Shown here piece by piece: positions 1 through 8,528 of a stretch of 28,690 nucleotides of DNA; position 1 is the stretch's first letter, and the number at the start of each line of letters is the position of its first letter. Location: IMG/VR virus record IMGVR_UViG_3300034198_014098, positions 1 to 28,690 of that record; one strand, 5' to 3'. Origin of the DNA: a virus. Below the pieces are notes generated by a model, which did no database searches, was not told the DNA's origin, and worked only from the letters and a program-made list of their open reading frames with translations. Both the position numbers and the translations under genes were made by a program.

Positions 1-984
1 AAGGATTTCTCCCCAATTGTCGATGGTCCAATCGTTGGCTTGGATTTTTGTTCCCAAGCCCGGGACAATCGCCGTTCCAGTGCCATAACCGCCCGCGCCG
101 TATCCGCCAACGCCGTAGCCGGTGCTGGTGATAGGGGCGCCAGCCCCATAGCTGTAAATGTAATAGACATTCCCGCCGTTAATCGAGGCGGTCGCGTTCA
201 GTGTCGCCTGACTTCCTGCGATAATTGTGAATGAGTTGGTTGTGAGGCCAGACTCTTGAACAAGGTAATTGCCGTAAATAGTTATGCCGCCGACGGATGT
301 GGAAATCAGGCATGGGTAGGTATCCCCCGCCATAAAGCCATGATTAGGCAGCGTCACGGTCACAGTGCTGGTCCCAACCATGGTCTGGAAGGACGCAATG
401 TCAAATGAAGATGTGCCAACAGTCGGGTAAATAGGGTTACCAAAGAGATCTACAGCTTGGATTTCATATGTCGATGGGCCCGGATTAATAATTGGGTATA
501 GGCCAAACAGGATTACACCACCGATACTGATATGAGTCTGTATATAAACAGAGTCATACGGCGTGATGCCCGTGCTAACGGAGTCTGTCATTAAGAAAAG
601 ATTGGATGAAAGCCCTGTCGTGGACACCCCTACTCGAGGAGATGCCGCGCTGGTGAAGCCTGAGGTCGGAGTAATTTCTACTTTCTGTCCGCTAGTGATC
701 ACGCTGAGTTGGGCGTGAGTTATACTGGAGTCAAGAAAGTTTTCAGTCCCGACGGCTAAGTGCGTCTGAGCGTTGGTGTCCTCCCAACCAAGGAGGGCCC
801 GAACTTTGGCCGGGAACTGGGTGGGGAAGAACTTGGTCCACCCGCCAAGCTTTTGGATCAGCCCAAGGCCATTCCGATCGGGGATGAACCGCACAAGATC
901 ACAGGCCGAAATCCCGGTCTCGTTGAGCGCCGGAGTTTCGTTGACGTCCACACCCGGCTTTAGCTTTACGGAGGCATGGGGCAT
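1..984 (-). CDS. Tail/stabilisation-like virion protein, C-terminus missing
   Basis: An open frame of 328 codons without a stop runs off the left edge, so the C-terminus lies outside the window. The ATG at 984 follows GAGGTAAGCCACC, which contains a Shine-Dalgarno match, and starts 6 nt after the stop of the upstream gene. The N-terminus (MPHASVKLKPGVDVNETPAL, then a KLGGW motif near residue 45) resembles a family common in uncultured podovirus-like phages, usually placed with tail or head-stabilisation proteins similar in role to P22 gp10; this is recognition by eye. Around residues 200-250 a small beta domain carries a TVTVTLPNHGF motif that resembles domains in two other virion proteins here. 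A Gly/Tyr-rich stretch (GYGVGGYGAGGYG) follows near residues 290-305. It closes the visible late operon and probably belongs to the tail or neck. The exact role is uncertain. Confidence 0.75.
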   Translation of the reverse strand, partial: MPHASVKLKPGVDVNETPALNETGISACDLVRFIPDRNGLGLIQKLGGWTKFFPTQFPAKVRALLGWEDTNAQTHLAVGTENFLDSSITHAQLSVITSGQKVEITPTSGFTSAASPRVGVSTTGLSSNLFLMTDSVSTGITPYDSVYIQTHISIGGVILFGLYPIINPGPSTYEIQAVDLFGNPIYPTVGTSSFDIASFQTMVGTSTVTVTLPNHGFMAGDTYPCLISTSVGGITIYGNYLVQESGLTTNSFTIIAGSQATLNATASINGGNVYYIYSYGAGAPITSTGYGVGGYGAGGYGTGTAIVPGLGTKIQANDWTIDNWGEIL

Positions 985-990
985 GGTGGC

Positions 991-1764
991 TTACCTCGTG
1001 GGCGTGGCTGCGGGAGAGGTGGAAAGCGACGACCATGCGGAGGCCGCGAACTTCTTCCGATACTCTTCCTGTATAGCAGATTGCTTGAGAACCTGATACT
1101 GCCCCTCGTATGACTGCGCCATCGCGGGGTCATCGCTCATTCGCCCAAAGTTGCGCTGATAGGCGCTGATGTAGATCAGGCTGGCCATGATCAAGAGATC
1201 TGGCAGATACGTGCTGATGAATGTCGTCTTGGTCGCCGCATTGGCGGTGTTTGCGAATTGATATAGTGTCGGAAGGCGCTGCGTGCCTGTGATCGAAAGG
1301 GGGTACGGCTGGTCAGGGTATGGGCCGAAAACGATATTGTTATAAAGTGCTCCCCCAGTCGCCGCATCTCCGCCAATCATGGCGAAAAAGACAGGCAGCC
1401 CCACATAGGAGGGGTCTCCATATATATTCTGCAAATATTCCTTGGACACGGGCAAAATGGGAATTTTGGAAGTTCCAGCCATAACCCTTAAAGTGTCAAT
1501 AGTCACGAAATCGCTGGTCGAGATACGCAGGGCGTTGGAACCCAAGGTGAGGGAATATGTGCTTTTCTCCGTCACGGACGGCAAAAGGTCGAGGTCCCTC
1601 TGGATGCGAAGCTCGGCATAATTCAGCATCTGGGGGACAAGAGTGTTGAATGCGTCATCGACGCCGCTCACAACACCGCTGACGGTTTGCGTTTCCACGA
1701 CGGCCATTGTGGCAATCTGCGTGATGTACCCATTGTAGGTAAGGGCCGTCGTGTTCACGGTCAT
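991..1764 (-). CDS. Putative head-tail adaptor (second adaptor-like protein)
   Basis: This 257-aa protein lies between the glycosyltransferase fusion and the partial tail protein, with 6-nt gaps on both sides. Its N-terminal helix carries the pattern NYAELRIQRDLDLL near residues 45-60, which matches the 'AE-RI-REL' signature of phage adaptor proteins of the SU10/P22 gp4 kind that bind below the portal. A beta-rich centre and a C-terminal helical part containing YLPDLLIMASLIYIS fit the same family. The ATG at 1764 is preceded by AAGGAAT at a long spacing of about 10 nt. A different adaptor-like protein is encoded at 6869-7561, so this one could instead form a second ring of the neck. Family assignment is by pattern recognition; function is inferred. 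Confidence 0.65.
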   Translation of the reverse strand: MTVNTTALTYNGYITQIATMAVVETQTVSGVVSGVDDAFNTLVPQMLNYAELRIQRDLDLLPSVTEKSTYSLTLGSNALRISTSDFVTIDTLRVMAGTSKIPILPVSKEYLQNIYGDPSYVGLPVFFAMIGGDAATGGALYNNIVFGPYPDQPYPLSITGTQRLPTLYQFANTANAATKTTFISTYLPDLLIMASLIYISAYQRNFGRMSDDPAMAQSYEGQYQVLKQSAIQEEYRKKFAASAWSSLSTSPAATPTR

Positions 1765-1770
1765 GGGCGA

Positions 1771-3387
1771 TTATTCCTTGTCGATTTCACCATCTTCTAG
1801 CAAAGTGGTGCCGCCTTGTCCAAGGTGCTGTCTCATCATCTTCATGTTGGACGCGAACCGCTCGTTGTGTGGCTCCAGATCAAGCGCAATTTGCCCATGC
1901 CGAATGGCCTCGTCCTTCAGGTTGAGATACCACGCCGCGACACTGGCATAATCGTGGGGCATGGCGCCCCAAACCTCTGGGTCCACCGTGTAGACCCACT
2001 CCCGCTGCTCAATCGCCAGTGCCGACATCATGGCGGAATAGCACTCCGCCCACTGTTGCCGCTGATAAGCCAGCTTGCCGATTTCGCACCAAGGCTCGCG
2101 CGTGCCGGGGGCCTCGATCACACCCAGTCGCGCATGCTTGATGGCGTTATCCCAGTCACCAAGTTCGTTGTAGCTACGCGCCATGACGCGGTAGGCATAA
2201 CACCGCTCATTAGGCCAGTTCGCCCCGGGCAGGTTTAGATACCGCTGGCACTCCTCAATCGCACGTCCCCATTGGCTATGGAAGGATAGTTCCCGGGCAT
2301 AGTAGAAGGCATTGCGAGGGTCGTGCGGGTCTTCTTTTACCGACATCTCAAGGAGCGGCAGATACTGGCCACGGCTCTTGGCTGGATCTGGCTTGTGGAT
2401 CACCAGCAGCATGTCAGTCTGGGCGTACTGCTCCTCAATTCCATAGGGAACGGGGTATTCGTGGCAGGGATGCAGCCAGCGATACCCTCGGCGGGCGTGG
2501 ATTTTTTCGTAGTAAAATATGATCCCGACACCCCAGTCGAACTTGTACTTCAGGCGGGTGGTGCCATTTTGCCACACTCGCTCGATTTCCTCGCGCCATC
2601 CGGGTTGCAGTTCCTCGTCGAGGTCCAAGCTGACGCAAATGTCGATGTTTTTGGGAATGAGTGCCAAGGCCGCATTGCGTGCATCGTCAAAACGCCAAGG
2701 TACCACATGAATTTCATGGACTGCCGCACCGGCACTCCGCGCCATGGCGATGGTGCCGTCGGTGCTGCCGGTGTCGGCAATAAGGATCATGTCGGCGCTT
2801 TCTGCGGACTTGCAAAATCTCTCCACAAACATTTCTTCATTTTTGGAGATTGCGTAAACGCAGATTTTCAACGGGATAGGTTTGTTTCCAAAAAGGTATA
2901 CACCAATTTCGCCATCAACAGCGCCGTGCAAAGGCTCTCCGAAGGCTTTGCGGAAAGACTCTTCGGTCCAGTTGTCAGTGACATGCGCCTCATGGGGATT
3001 GCCTTCGTAGGGGCCTTGAGGGTAATGCCCAATCGGGATGCTGACGATCACATAGTCTGCTACCGATCGCAAGAAGCTTAAAACACTCTTAGCCTCTTCG
3101 ACCGCCATGTGTTCAAGGATGTCTCCCGCGATGGCCACATCCCACCGCTTGGCGGTGTTCTTTGTGGTCCACTCTCGGATGTCCGACACCGCTATGGTGT
3201 TGTACAGGCTTTTTAGGCCGTACTCTTCAATGTACGGCTCCCAAATCTCGACACCATCCCACTGGACATCAGGAAAGAGCTTGGCATAGGTTCCGCTGCC
3301 AGCCCCGACGTCGAGGCCAGTCTTTGGCTTTATCGCAGACATCCACCTTTGGATCTGCGCCTTCCCGGAACCTGAACTGAATGGCAT
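1771..3387 (-). CDS. Methyltransferase-glycosyltransferase-TPR fusion protein
   Basis: This 538-aa protein has three parts. Residues 1-165 look like a class I SAM-dependent methyltransferase: DVGAGSG at 26-32 is the SAM-binding loop and GDILEHM at 88-94 the motif after strand 4. Residues 172-330 are a GT-A glycosyltransferase (family 2 type): KNEE near 182-185, DTGSTDGT at 205-212 and the metal-binding DLDEE at 255-259. Residues 340-535 are helical repeats of TPR type. The frame is open to an ATG at 3504, but the ATG at 3387 has AGAGGA seven nt upstream, and the SAM domain begins just after it. The upstream 117 nt contain a strong hairpin, so 3387 is preferred. It follows the collagen-like fibre gene and could modify that fibre or a host surface sugar. 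The substrate is unknown. Confidence 0.85.
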   Translation of the reverse strand: MPFSSGSGKAQIQRWMSAIKPKTGLDVGAGSGTYAKLFPDVQWDGVEIWEPYIEEYGLKSLYNTIAVSDIREWTTKNTAKRWDVAIAGDILEHMAVEEAKSVLSFLRSVADYVIVSIPIGHYPQGPYEGNPHEAHVTDNWTEESFRKAFGEPLHGAVDGEIGVYLFGNKPIPLKICVYAISKNEEMFVERFCKSAESADMILIADTGSTDGTIAMARSAGAAVHEIHVVPWRFDDARNAALALIPKNIDICVSLDLDEELQPGWREEIERVWQNGTTRLKYKFDWGVGIIFYYEKIHARRGYRWLHPCHEYPVPYGIEEQYAQTDMLLVIHKPDPAKSRGQYLPLLEMSVKEDPHDPRNAFYYARELSFHSQWGRAIEECQRYLNLPGANWPNERCYAYRVMARSYNELGDWDNAIKHARLGVIEAPGTREPWCEIGKLAYQRQQWAECYSAMMSALAIEQREWVYTVDPEVWGAMPHDYASVAAWYLNLKDEAIRHGQIALDLEPHNERFASNMKMMRQHLGQGGTTLLEDGEIDKE

Positions 3388-3575
3388 AAAATATCCTCTG
3401 TGATAGACGGCCTTAAAAGGCCGTCCTACCGACGTACCATGGACCCGCGCCATGGCGCAATACCGACCGCGCGCTGAAGTCGGCGTAACTGCGGGGCAGT
3501 ACACACCCCGAAGGGCTCAGTCGGAATTTTTGCCCGCGTTCGTGTTACTTCGCTTTCTTAAAAAATTAACTGCCA
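3388..3575. other. Intergenic leader with hairpin and palindrome
   Basis: This 188-bp gap separates the fibre gene from the methyltransferase-glycosyltransferase gene, where most neighbours are 2-15 nt apart. It holds a 9-bp-arm inverted repeat (GACGGCCTT AA AAGGCCGTC, 3406-3425), a perfect 12-bp palindrome GCGCCATGGCGC (3447-3458), and a short CCCTTCGGGG stem. No run of T follows the 3406-3425 hairpin on either strand, so a classic terminator is not evident. It lies about 18 nt before the chosen start codon and could control translation or stabilise a processed end. No convincing promoter was found. Confidence 0.6.
3406..3425. repeat. Inverted repeat upstream of the glycosyltransferase fusion
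   Basis: Perfect inverted repeat with 9-nt arms and a 2-nt centre (in practice a 7-bp stem with a 6-nt loop). It ends 18 nt before the preferred ATG at 3387 and 9 nt before the AGAGGA ribosome binding site. The missing U-tract argues against intrinsic termination; a leader hairpin is more likely. Confidence 0.6.
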
Positions 3576-6128
3576 TTAAGCAGACCTCATAACAAGAACA
3601 AGCGCAGTCATTGGTGTTCCAGCGGTAATTGTGGCAGACGTAATGTTAAAAATACGCAGTGTAACTTCACCGGCTACAAGCACAGTGCCATCGGAGTTGT
3701 ACGTCGTTGATTTGGATACAAATGGTTGGTAAATTAGTGCTAATGGGTACAAATTTGCTGTGCGTGAAAAAACACAAAAATCGCCCAACACGGCTCCCGT
3801 CGCTGTAATAGTGTAATCGGTATAGCTATTTGCCGGAACGCTAGGGGTAAGGATCGAACTAAAACGGCCAATACCTTGTAACACAGGATTGAATGTGGGC
3901 GATGCCGACTGAACCCAAACACCGCCAGATGTAGTTTGAATGGCAAAAGGCGTGACCGTTGCGTTGGTATTATCCGAAATTATTGGATTTCCGAAAGCCG
4001 TTCCGCCGTTCGACCCCGTGACAGCAATCGGTGTGGTGCAATACCTAATCGAGGTGAGTGATGTGGTATAAATTTGCCCCAAAGTTGGTGCAACTCCTAG
4101 ATTACACCGTGAAATACGTACGCCAGCAGCATCAATTGAGGAGTCTGGGTAAGTAGTTCTAAGCCCGATGTTTCCGCCCGCAATTACACATGAAGAAACC
4201 CAAACTTTGCCGCCAGCCGAACAACTTACTGTATCGTTGTACACTGACCCTATCATAGTACGTGTGGCGTTGAGTGTACCACCGCCCGACCCCTGCCAGA
4301 TAAGGGAGCCCGTTTGCCCACCCCCGAGATACGATTGGTAGGTAGCAATATTTGCGTAGTTAAATGTGCGCAAAACCATTTCGCCTGTTCCGGCGACAAC
4401 ACAATATTGGCGGAGATAAATCTCGCTTCCTGCATCTTTCGCAAATAGCATAACGTGCCCAGTGGTTTGGCTAGCTATTCCGTTATATGATATGCCAACA
4501 TAGTAGAGGTTAATTTTAGACCCCCCAGTAGCGTTCATAAAACCTTCTTGGTTAACCCCATCCCATCCTGCTTGGGCGGCTCGAATGGTGCATTTAGGAA
4601 CTACAAGTAGGTTAGGGGTTAAATTCAGAGTCGTAACGGGGTCTGGCGCTGTGAAAGCTGTCAGGGCCACGCCGCCCATGCGGATATACGTAGTGAACGA
4701 AAGCCTATCACCAGCAATAGTATTCACGATCATGCCGCTATTTAGGGCATCTGCCCCACCATTGCCTTGAACGTTCTGCCCACCGACAGCAAACCCCGAG
4801 GCCACGCGCGCGGGTAAGGCCGAGGAAAGCGCGATATTTGCCAGATAAACACCACCGGCAAAAACCGAAAATGTAGCAGTGGGAACCGAAACATACCCGG
4901 TACCGCCGCTGGTTACCGTTACACCTGTCACAACGCCGCCGCTCATGACCGGTACGGCCGTGGCTTCAGTAAAGCCCGAGCCAGAGCCCCCACCCGAGAA
5001 AGAAATTGTGGGTATGTAGCCGCCGAAATAAAGACCTCCAGTAGCCACTGGAACCGTTAGCACAGCTCCGCCCCCGATAGTCACAGTACCAGCCGTTGCT
5101 GCTGTTTCGTTTTGATTTGCAAAGGTCGCACCAGTGATGGGTAATAGATCCGGAATAGCTGTTGCGCGAACATCCAAGAACCGGGCGTTTGTGACCTCTA
5201 CATAGGTCGAAACATTGTGGAGCCCGTCCGCGATCTGGAGATAAAGTTCACCGCCTTCTTCGACGTAATGGCCCCGCGCGCTGATCCACTTGGCCATCGC
5301 TTGGAGGTTATCACCCGCAGTCGGGTTGCAAACCAACGCAACGCTCTGGCCAGCCTTAATCACCATCTGCGCGTTCGCGTTGTAGGCTGCCAGTGCCGCA
5401 GCGGAAGGCGTGGTGTATTCCAAGACGTACACAAAATTATTAAGGACATCAGCGATGTACACTGGAGACACGGCATTGGCTCCGGTGGGTACGTAGCTTG
5501 TGGGGCCAGCCGGACCCGTAGATCCTGTAGGCCCCTGAGGCCCCTGAGGCCCAGCCGCAGTCGAGGCGGCTCCGGTGGGGCCGGTTCCCCCTGTGAGGCC
5601 CGTAGGGCCAGTCATACCCGTAGGGCCAGTGGCTCCCGTGGCACCCACACCGGGGCCCGTAGGTCCTGCATTACCGGTAGGGCCTGTGGGACCAGTGCCG
5701 GTCGGGCCGGTTGGGCCAATGCCGGTAGCGCCCGTAGGTCCTGCATTACCGGTAGGGCCTGTGGGACCAGTGCCGGTCGGGCCGGTCGGGCCAGCAATGG
5801 AGGAGATGGGGCCTGTCGGGCCCGTGGGGCCAGTGCCTGTTGGGCCCGTAGGTCCTGTAGCCCCAGTGCCTGTCGGGCCTGTAGGACCACTTGCTGGGCC
5901 TGTTGGGCCGACGCCGCCTGTCGGGCCAGTGGCGCCTGTCGGGCCCGCTACGGTAGAGGCGCTGCCATTTGGCCCAGTGGGGCCTGTCGGGCCGGTCGGC
6001 GCGATGATAGTCGCCGCCACAGCCTCAGCCGTTGTCCGCTTGGAGACACCAGCCTGCACAATTTCCAACTGCTCCGTCCCGTCAAGGGAGGTCGCAAGGG
6101 GAAGCTGAGGTATAGTAATGTTCGCCAT
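3576..6128 (-). CDS. Collagen-like tail fibre / receptor-binding protein
   Basis: This 850-aa protein starts with a short conserved phage fibre N-terminus (residues 1-40, [20 protein letters not shown]) that likely anchors it to the tail. Residues 44-210 are collagen-like Gly-X-Y repeats dominated by Gly-Pro-Thr, with small interruptions, forming a predicted triple helix. From about 217 on the protein is beta-rich. Residues 370-430 carry a Gly-rich module with GGGSGSGF and [10 protein letters not shown], of a type often repeated in phage fibres, and roughly 600-780 has irregular repeats (for example VRISRCNLG) suggestive of a beta-helix. The ATG at 6128 lies 2 nt after the previous stop, suggesting translational coupling. 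The chain is probably trimeric and binds the host surface. A beta-helix could also carry depolymerase activity, but no catalytic residues were identified. Confidence 0.88.
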   Translation of the reverse strand: MANITIPQLPLATSLDGTEQLEIVQAGVSKRTTAEAVAATIIAPTGPTGPTGPNGSASTVAGPTGATGPTGGVGPTGPASGPTGPTGTGATGPTGPTGTGPTGPTGPISSIAGPTGPTGTGPTGPTGNAGPTGATGIGPTGPTGTGPTGPTGNAGPTGPGVGATGATGPTGMTGPTGLTGGTGPTGAASTAAGPQGPQGPTGSTGPAGPTSYVPTGANAVSPVYIADVLNNFVYVLEYTTPSAAALAAYNANAQMVIKAGQSVALVCNPTAGDNLQAMAKWISARGHYVEEGGELYLQIADGLHNVSTYVEVTNARFLDVRATAIPDLLPITGATFANQNETAATAGTVTIGGGAVLTVPVATGGLYFGGYIPTISFSGGGSGSGFTEATAVPVMSGGVVTGVTVTSGGTGYVSVPTATFSVFAGGVYLANIALSSALPARVASGFAVGGQNVQGNGGADALNSGMIVNTIAGDRLSFTTYIRMGGVALTAFTAPDPVTTLNLTPNLLVVPKCTIRAAQAGWDGVNQEGFMNATGGSKINLYYVGISYNGIASQTTGHVMLFAKDAGSEIYLRQYCVVAGTGEMVLRTFNYANIATYQSYLGGGQTGSLIWQGSGGGTLNATRTMIGSVYNDTVSCSAGGKVWVSSCVIAGGNIGLRTTYPDSSIDAAGVRISRCNLGVAPTLGQIYTTSLTSIRYCTTPIAVTGSNGGTAFGNPIISDNTNATVTPFAIQTTSGGVWVQSASPTFNPVLQGIGRFSSILTPSVPANSYTDYTITATGAVLGDFCVFSRTANLYPLALIYQPFVSKSTTYNSDGTVLVAGEVTLRIFNITSATITAGTPMTALVLVMRSA
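5655..5786. repeat. 75-bp in-frame tandem duplication in collagen-like region
   Basis: Bases 5655-5711 (57 bp) are repeated exactly at 5730-5786, an offset of 75 bp or 25 codons. The repeat therefore adds whole Gly-X-Y triplets plus one interruption and keeps the frame. It looks like a recent duplication by slippage or recombination inside the fibre gene. Confidence 0.9.
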
Positions 6129-6130
6129 TG

Positions 6131-6865
6131 TCAGATCCCTGTCTGCGGAATTTGATTGAAGCCAAGCGGCAGCCCGATGTGCGCCGTCACCATTAACATA
6201 GTATCGGTCATGAGGGGCCCTGCCGGTATAGCGGTATTGGTCTGATAGGTAAACTGCGTACCCGTCGTCACGGTGATGCTGTAGGCGCCGCTTGCGTGAC
6301 TATTCAATAATCCTTCAACGGAGATTTGATCATCCGTCATAAGGCCATGAGGGGAGCCGAACGTCACAGTAACGGTGGCGTCACCATTGGAAAACACCGA
6401 CAGCGGCGAGAGGGTTACGTGGTAATGATTTTTGCCCTCAAGCGGCATGATGGCATTCTGGTCTAGGTCTCCCGGCACGCCGATCGGTTGCGTCACTCGG
6501 TTCTGCTGGTTTTCGGTAATCAAATGAGTGTTGCCGGGAACGGGGATACCAGTGAAAAAGTCGATCTTGGTCGGCCCTGACGCCGTGCGATAATCCGTCT
6601 CGGCGACCCTAAAATCTTGCACGCGAGGGTTAAGGATTGGCACAGGATCCGCCGGAACCACAATAGCCCTTTGCTGCTGCTGCGGGTCGTCCAGACAGGT
6701 GTTGCAGACCAAAATGCGAATGTTCTGCATCGTGGCCCCGCGCCAATCAAACTGCCACTGCAAGTTATCGTGATTATAGCGGAAGCCGCAACGGTCGCAG
6801 ATCGCATGCGCCCGAGGGTTGCTCGAACTTGTGGATGCCCGTCCGGAACGAGAGGCGTAGGCCAT
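6131..6865 (-). CDS. Zinc-ribbon virion-associated protein
   Basis: This 244-aa protein has an N-terminal four-cysteine zinc ribbon: C23-x2-C26 (CDRCGFRY) and C54-x2-C57 (CNTCLDD). Residues 60-155 include a conserved-looking linker with several prolines. Residues 160-230 form a small beta domain with [18 protein letters not shown], which resembles the FCCH-like domains seen in many phage tail proteins. Proteins with this zinc-ribbon start are common beside adaptor and fibre genes in uncultured phages, but their role is not known. The gene is 2-3 nt from both neighbours, the adaptor upstream and the fibre downstream, so a role in the neck or in fibre attachment is inferred. The ATG at 6865 has AGGACCTGAATT upstream, a moderate ribosome binding site. 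Confidence 0.8.
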   Translation of the reverse strand: MAYASRSGRASTSSSNPRAHAICDRCGFRYNHDNLQWQFDWRGATMQNIRILVCNTCLDDPQQQQRAIVVPADPVPILNPRVQDFRVAETDYRTASGPTKIDFFTGIPVPGNTHLITENQQNRVTQPIGVPGDLDQNAIMPLEGKNHYHVTLSPLSVFSNGDATVTVTFGSPHGLMTDDQISVEGLLNSHASGAYSITVTTGTQFTYQTNTAIPAGPLMTDTMLMVTAHIGLPLGFNQIPQTGI

Positions 6866-6868
6866 AAT

Positions 6869-7561
6869 TCAGGTCCTAAAGTAACCGGAGATCATCGGTG
6901 AAATGTACTGCGCCGCAGTTTCAACGTTCTGTTGCGTTGCAATGAGATACGCCTCGTCCGCAAGCGGCTTCAGCATGGCCGACTTTTCCGGTGCCCAGAT
7001 AAGAGAGAGACGCTGCGCCAAGCCATAGGCAAAAGCCTCAAGGAAATAGAGCGGCAAATCTAGCGTCTGGCCGTTTGTGAAGTTGGCGTCTTCGACTTGC
7101 CTGACGCAATAATACTTCAGGAAGGTCTGGTTGCCGTCGGGGACGGGCCAGAGCGTCACGGTTGGGTTCAGGAGGCGGTCGGCCCAGAAGACAGTCGGAA
7201 AGCCTTGCTGGGACTTGTTGGGGTAGGAGGCATATTCGCTGCGACTAACCGGCAAGATCAGGCGATCGGTAAAAGTGCCATCACCATTATCAGTAGAGAT
7301 GTAGGCGTCCAGCATGACGATGACACTGGGATCGTAGTTGTAGGTGGTGACACCCTCAATCAGGGGTGTCGTGACCAACTCAACCTTCCAAAGGTTTACA
7401 CCCTCCGAAGACCACCGCCCCAAAAGTAGGTTCGACGCCATGCGCGCCGACTCCATGTACTCTTGTGTCAGCGCCGTGCTGCGGACGCCGCATAGATTGA
7501 AGGCGTAGAGCGTAATCTCGCCTAGAGATGGATTGTAGGCGTAGGTGCCGCTGGTCGTCAT
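6869..7561 (-). CDS. Head-tail adaptor, P22 gp4-like
   Basis: This 230-aa protein resembles the P22 gp4 tail accessory family: an N-terminal helical segment (SLGEITLYAFNLCGVRSTAL), then SNLLLGRWSSEGVNLWKVE near residues 46-64, a beta-rich centre with LWPVPDGNQTFLKYY, and a helical C-terminus. Family members bind as a ring beneath the portal and stabilise the filled head. The ATG at 7561 has GCAGGA seven nt upstream. It sits 3 nt before the zinc-ribbon gene and 42 nt after the preceding structural gene, in the expected neck position. The family assignment is by pattern and context and was not searched. Confidence 0.75.
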   Translation of the reverse strand: MTTSGTYAYNPSLGEITLYAFNLCGVRSTALTQEYMESARMASNLLLGRWSSEGVNLWKVELVTTPLIEGVTTYNYDPSVIVMLDAYISTDNGDGTFTDRLILPVSRSEYASYPNKSQQGFPTVFWADRLLNPTVTLWPVPDGNQTFLKYYCVRQVEDANFTNGQTLDLPLYFLEAFAYGLAQRLSLIWAPEKSAMLKPLADEAYLIATQQNVETAAQYISPMISGYFRT

Positions 7562-7603
7562 AAATCCTGCCTTCCGGGGGCTATTACGCTTTTTTAGGCG
7601 ATA

Positions 7604-8356
7604 TTAGAGAGCGCCTTCATTCTTCACCAGCACACCCTCACCGAAAGCTCCGACGGCGTAAGTGCCTGCGCTCGTGGCAACTTTGAACTGGATGTCCGTT
7701 TTTTCATTGTAACTCAGGGGGTAGTAGCGATGGATATCCAAAATGCTGATAAATGGGCTTTGAGCGATCGCAAGGGTAATGCCCCCATTGGTTTGCTGGT
7801 TTGTAAATGTCAGGTAGTTGCTAGATGTATAAGGATTGCTTGCAAACATATTAATTCTGCTAACATAATAAGTGTAACCCGCAGGAACTGTATAAATTGC
7901 CATCTGGGTCTTGCCGACGCCGACGTTGATTTGGGCGTAGGTGGTGCCACCATTTTTGGCTGTAACAATGCCAGCGGGACTCCCGGCGGTAACAACCATG
8001 GAGTTGATGCGGAGGTAGGAATTGACGGTGCTGACGCCGGTCGTGCCGTTAAGCGCGACAATCTCGAAAATAATATTGTACCCAGCATCAAGCCCATTGA
8101 TCAGGACGCTAACGGCGGTGTCTGAGGCCGAGGCGCTTGCCAAAGTCATGATCACTGCGGAACCGGGGAAGGCGTAAGCCGAGACGTTCTCCCACACGGC
8201 ATAATTGCCAGTACTGACAGAGGTCTGATACCCGAAGACATTAACGACGCTGTGCCCCGTGATCTGCCCACGAGAAACCTGAAGCTCAAAGGGCTCGTGG
8301 AGGCCGGTCCGGGTGATCGACGGCATGACAACGCCAGTGGTCGTGAATGCGCTCAT
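7604..8356 (-). CDS. Beta-rich virion structural protein, function unknown
   Basis: This 250-aa protein is low in charge, rich in Ser, Thr, Val, Ala and Gly, and predicted to be mostly beta strands. The segment from about residue 27 (SRGQITGHSVVNVFGYQTSV) resembles a structural protein seen in many marine and uncultured phages, located between the capsid and neck genes. The middle (residues 115-180) has alternating strands around AIYTVPAGYTYYVSRINMFA. The ATG at 8356 is preceded by AGAGGG at suitable spacing; an internal ATG ten codons later has no comparable site. It may be a head-surface or neck protein. No enzymatic motif is visible. Confidence 0.7.
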   Translation of the reverse strand: MSAFTTTGVVMPSITRTGLHEPFELQVSRGQITGHSVVNVFGYQTSVSTGNYAVWENVSAYAFPGSAVIMTLASASASDTAVSVLINGLDAGYNIIFEIVALNGTTGVSTVNSYLRINSMVVTAGSPAGIVTAKNGGTTYAQINVGVGKTQMAIYTVPAGYTYYVSRINMFASNPYTSSNYLTFTNQQTNGGITLAIAQSPFISILDIHRYYPLSYNEKTDIQFKVATSAGTYAVGAFGEGVLVKNEGAL

Positions 8357-8472
8357 TTTACAGCCCTCTTACGTTTTTGCCGCCTTGGCGTTCGCTGCCT
8401 AAGTTTATCTTACTGGATTGCATCGCGGGAGTCCAGTGACGCGGGGCCGTGGAGGTCTACCTGCTAATCAGC

Positions 8473-8528
8473 TTTGCTGCCAAATGGCCTTTTCAGCACT
8501 TTTGCTGCCAAATGGCCTTTTCAGCACT
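8473..8528. repeat. Perfect 28-bp tandem duplication at the end of a small gene
   Basis: The 28-bp units 8473-8500 and 8501-8528 are identical (each begins TTTGCTGCCAAATGGCC and ends TTTTCAGCACT). The right-hand copy overlaps the last codons and stop of the 89-aa gene; the other copy lies just downstream of it. Each unit can fold with TGCTG and CAGCA as outer arms, so in minus-strand RNA there would be two identical small stem-loops after the stop codon. Confidence 0.95.

Noticed and set aside
3406-3425. Intrinsic terminator after the fibre gene
   Set aside because: The stem is good, but neither strand has a T run after it.
3388-3504. 39-residue N-terminal extension of the methyltransferase-glycosyltransferase protein
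   Set aside because: It would include a strong hairpin and a palindrome, has no ribosome site at 3504, and the methyltransferase begins just after the ATG at 3387, which has AGAGGA.
5217-6155. Long plus-strand frames opposite the collagen-like region (312 and 177 aa)
   Set aside because: They mirror the Gly-Pro-Thr codons of the fibre gene and consist of Ala/Gly/Arg- or Val/Gly/Pro-rich low-complexity sequence.
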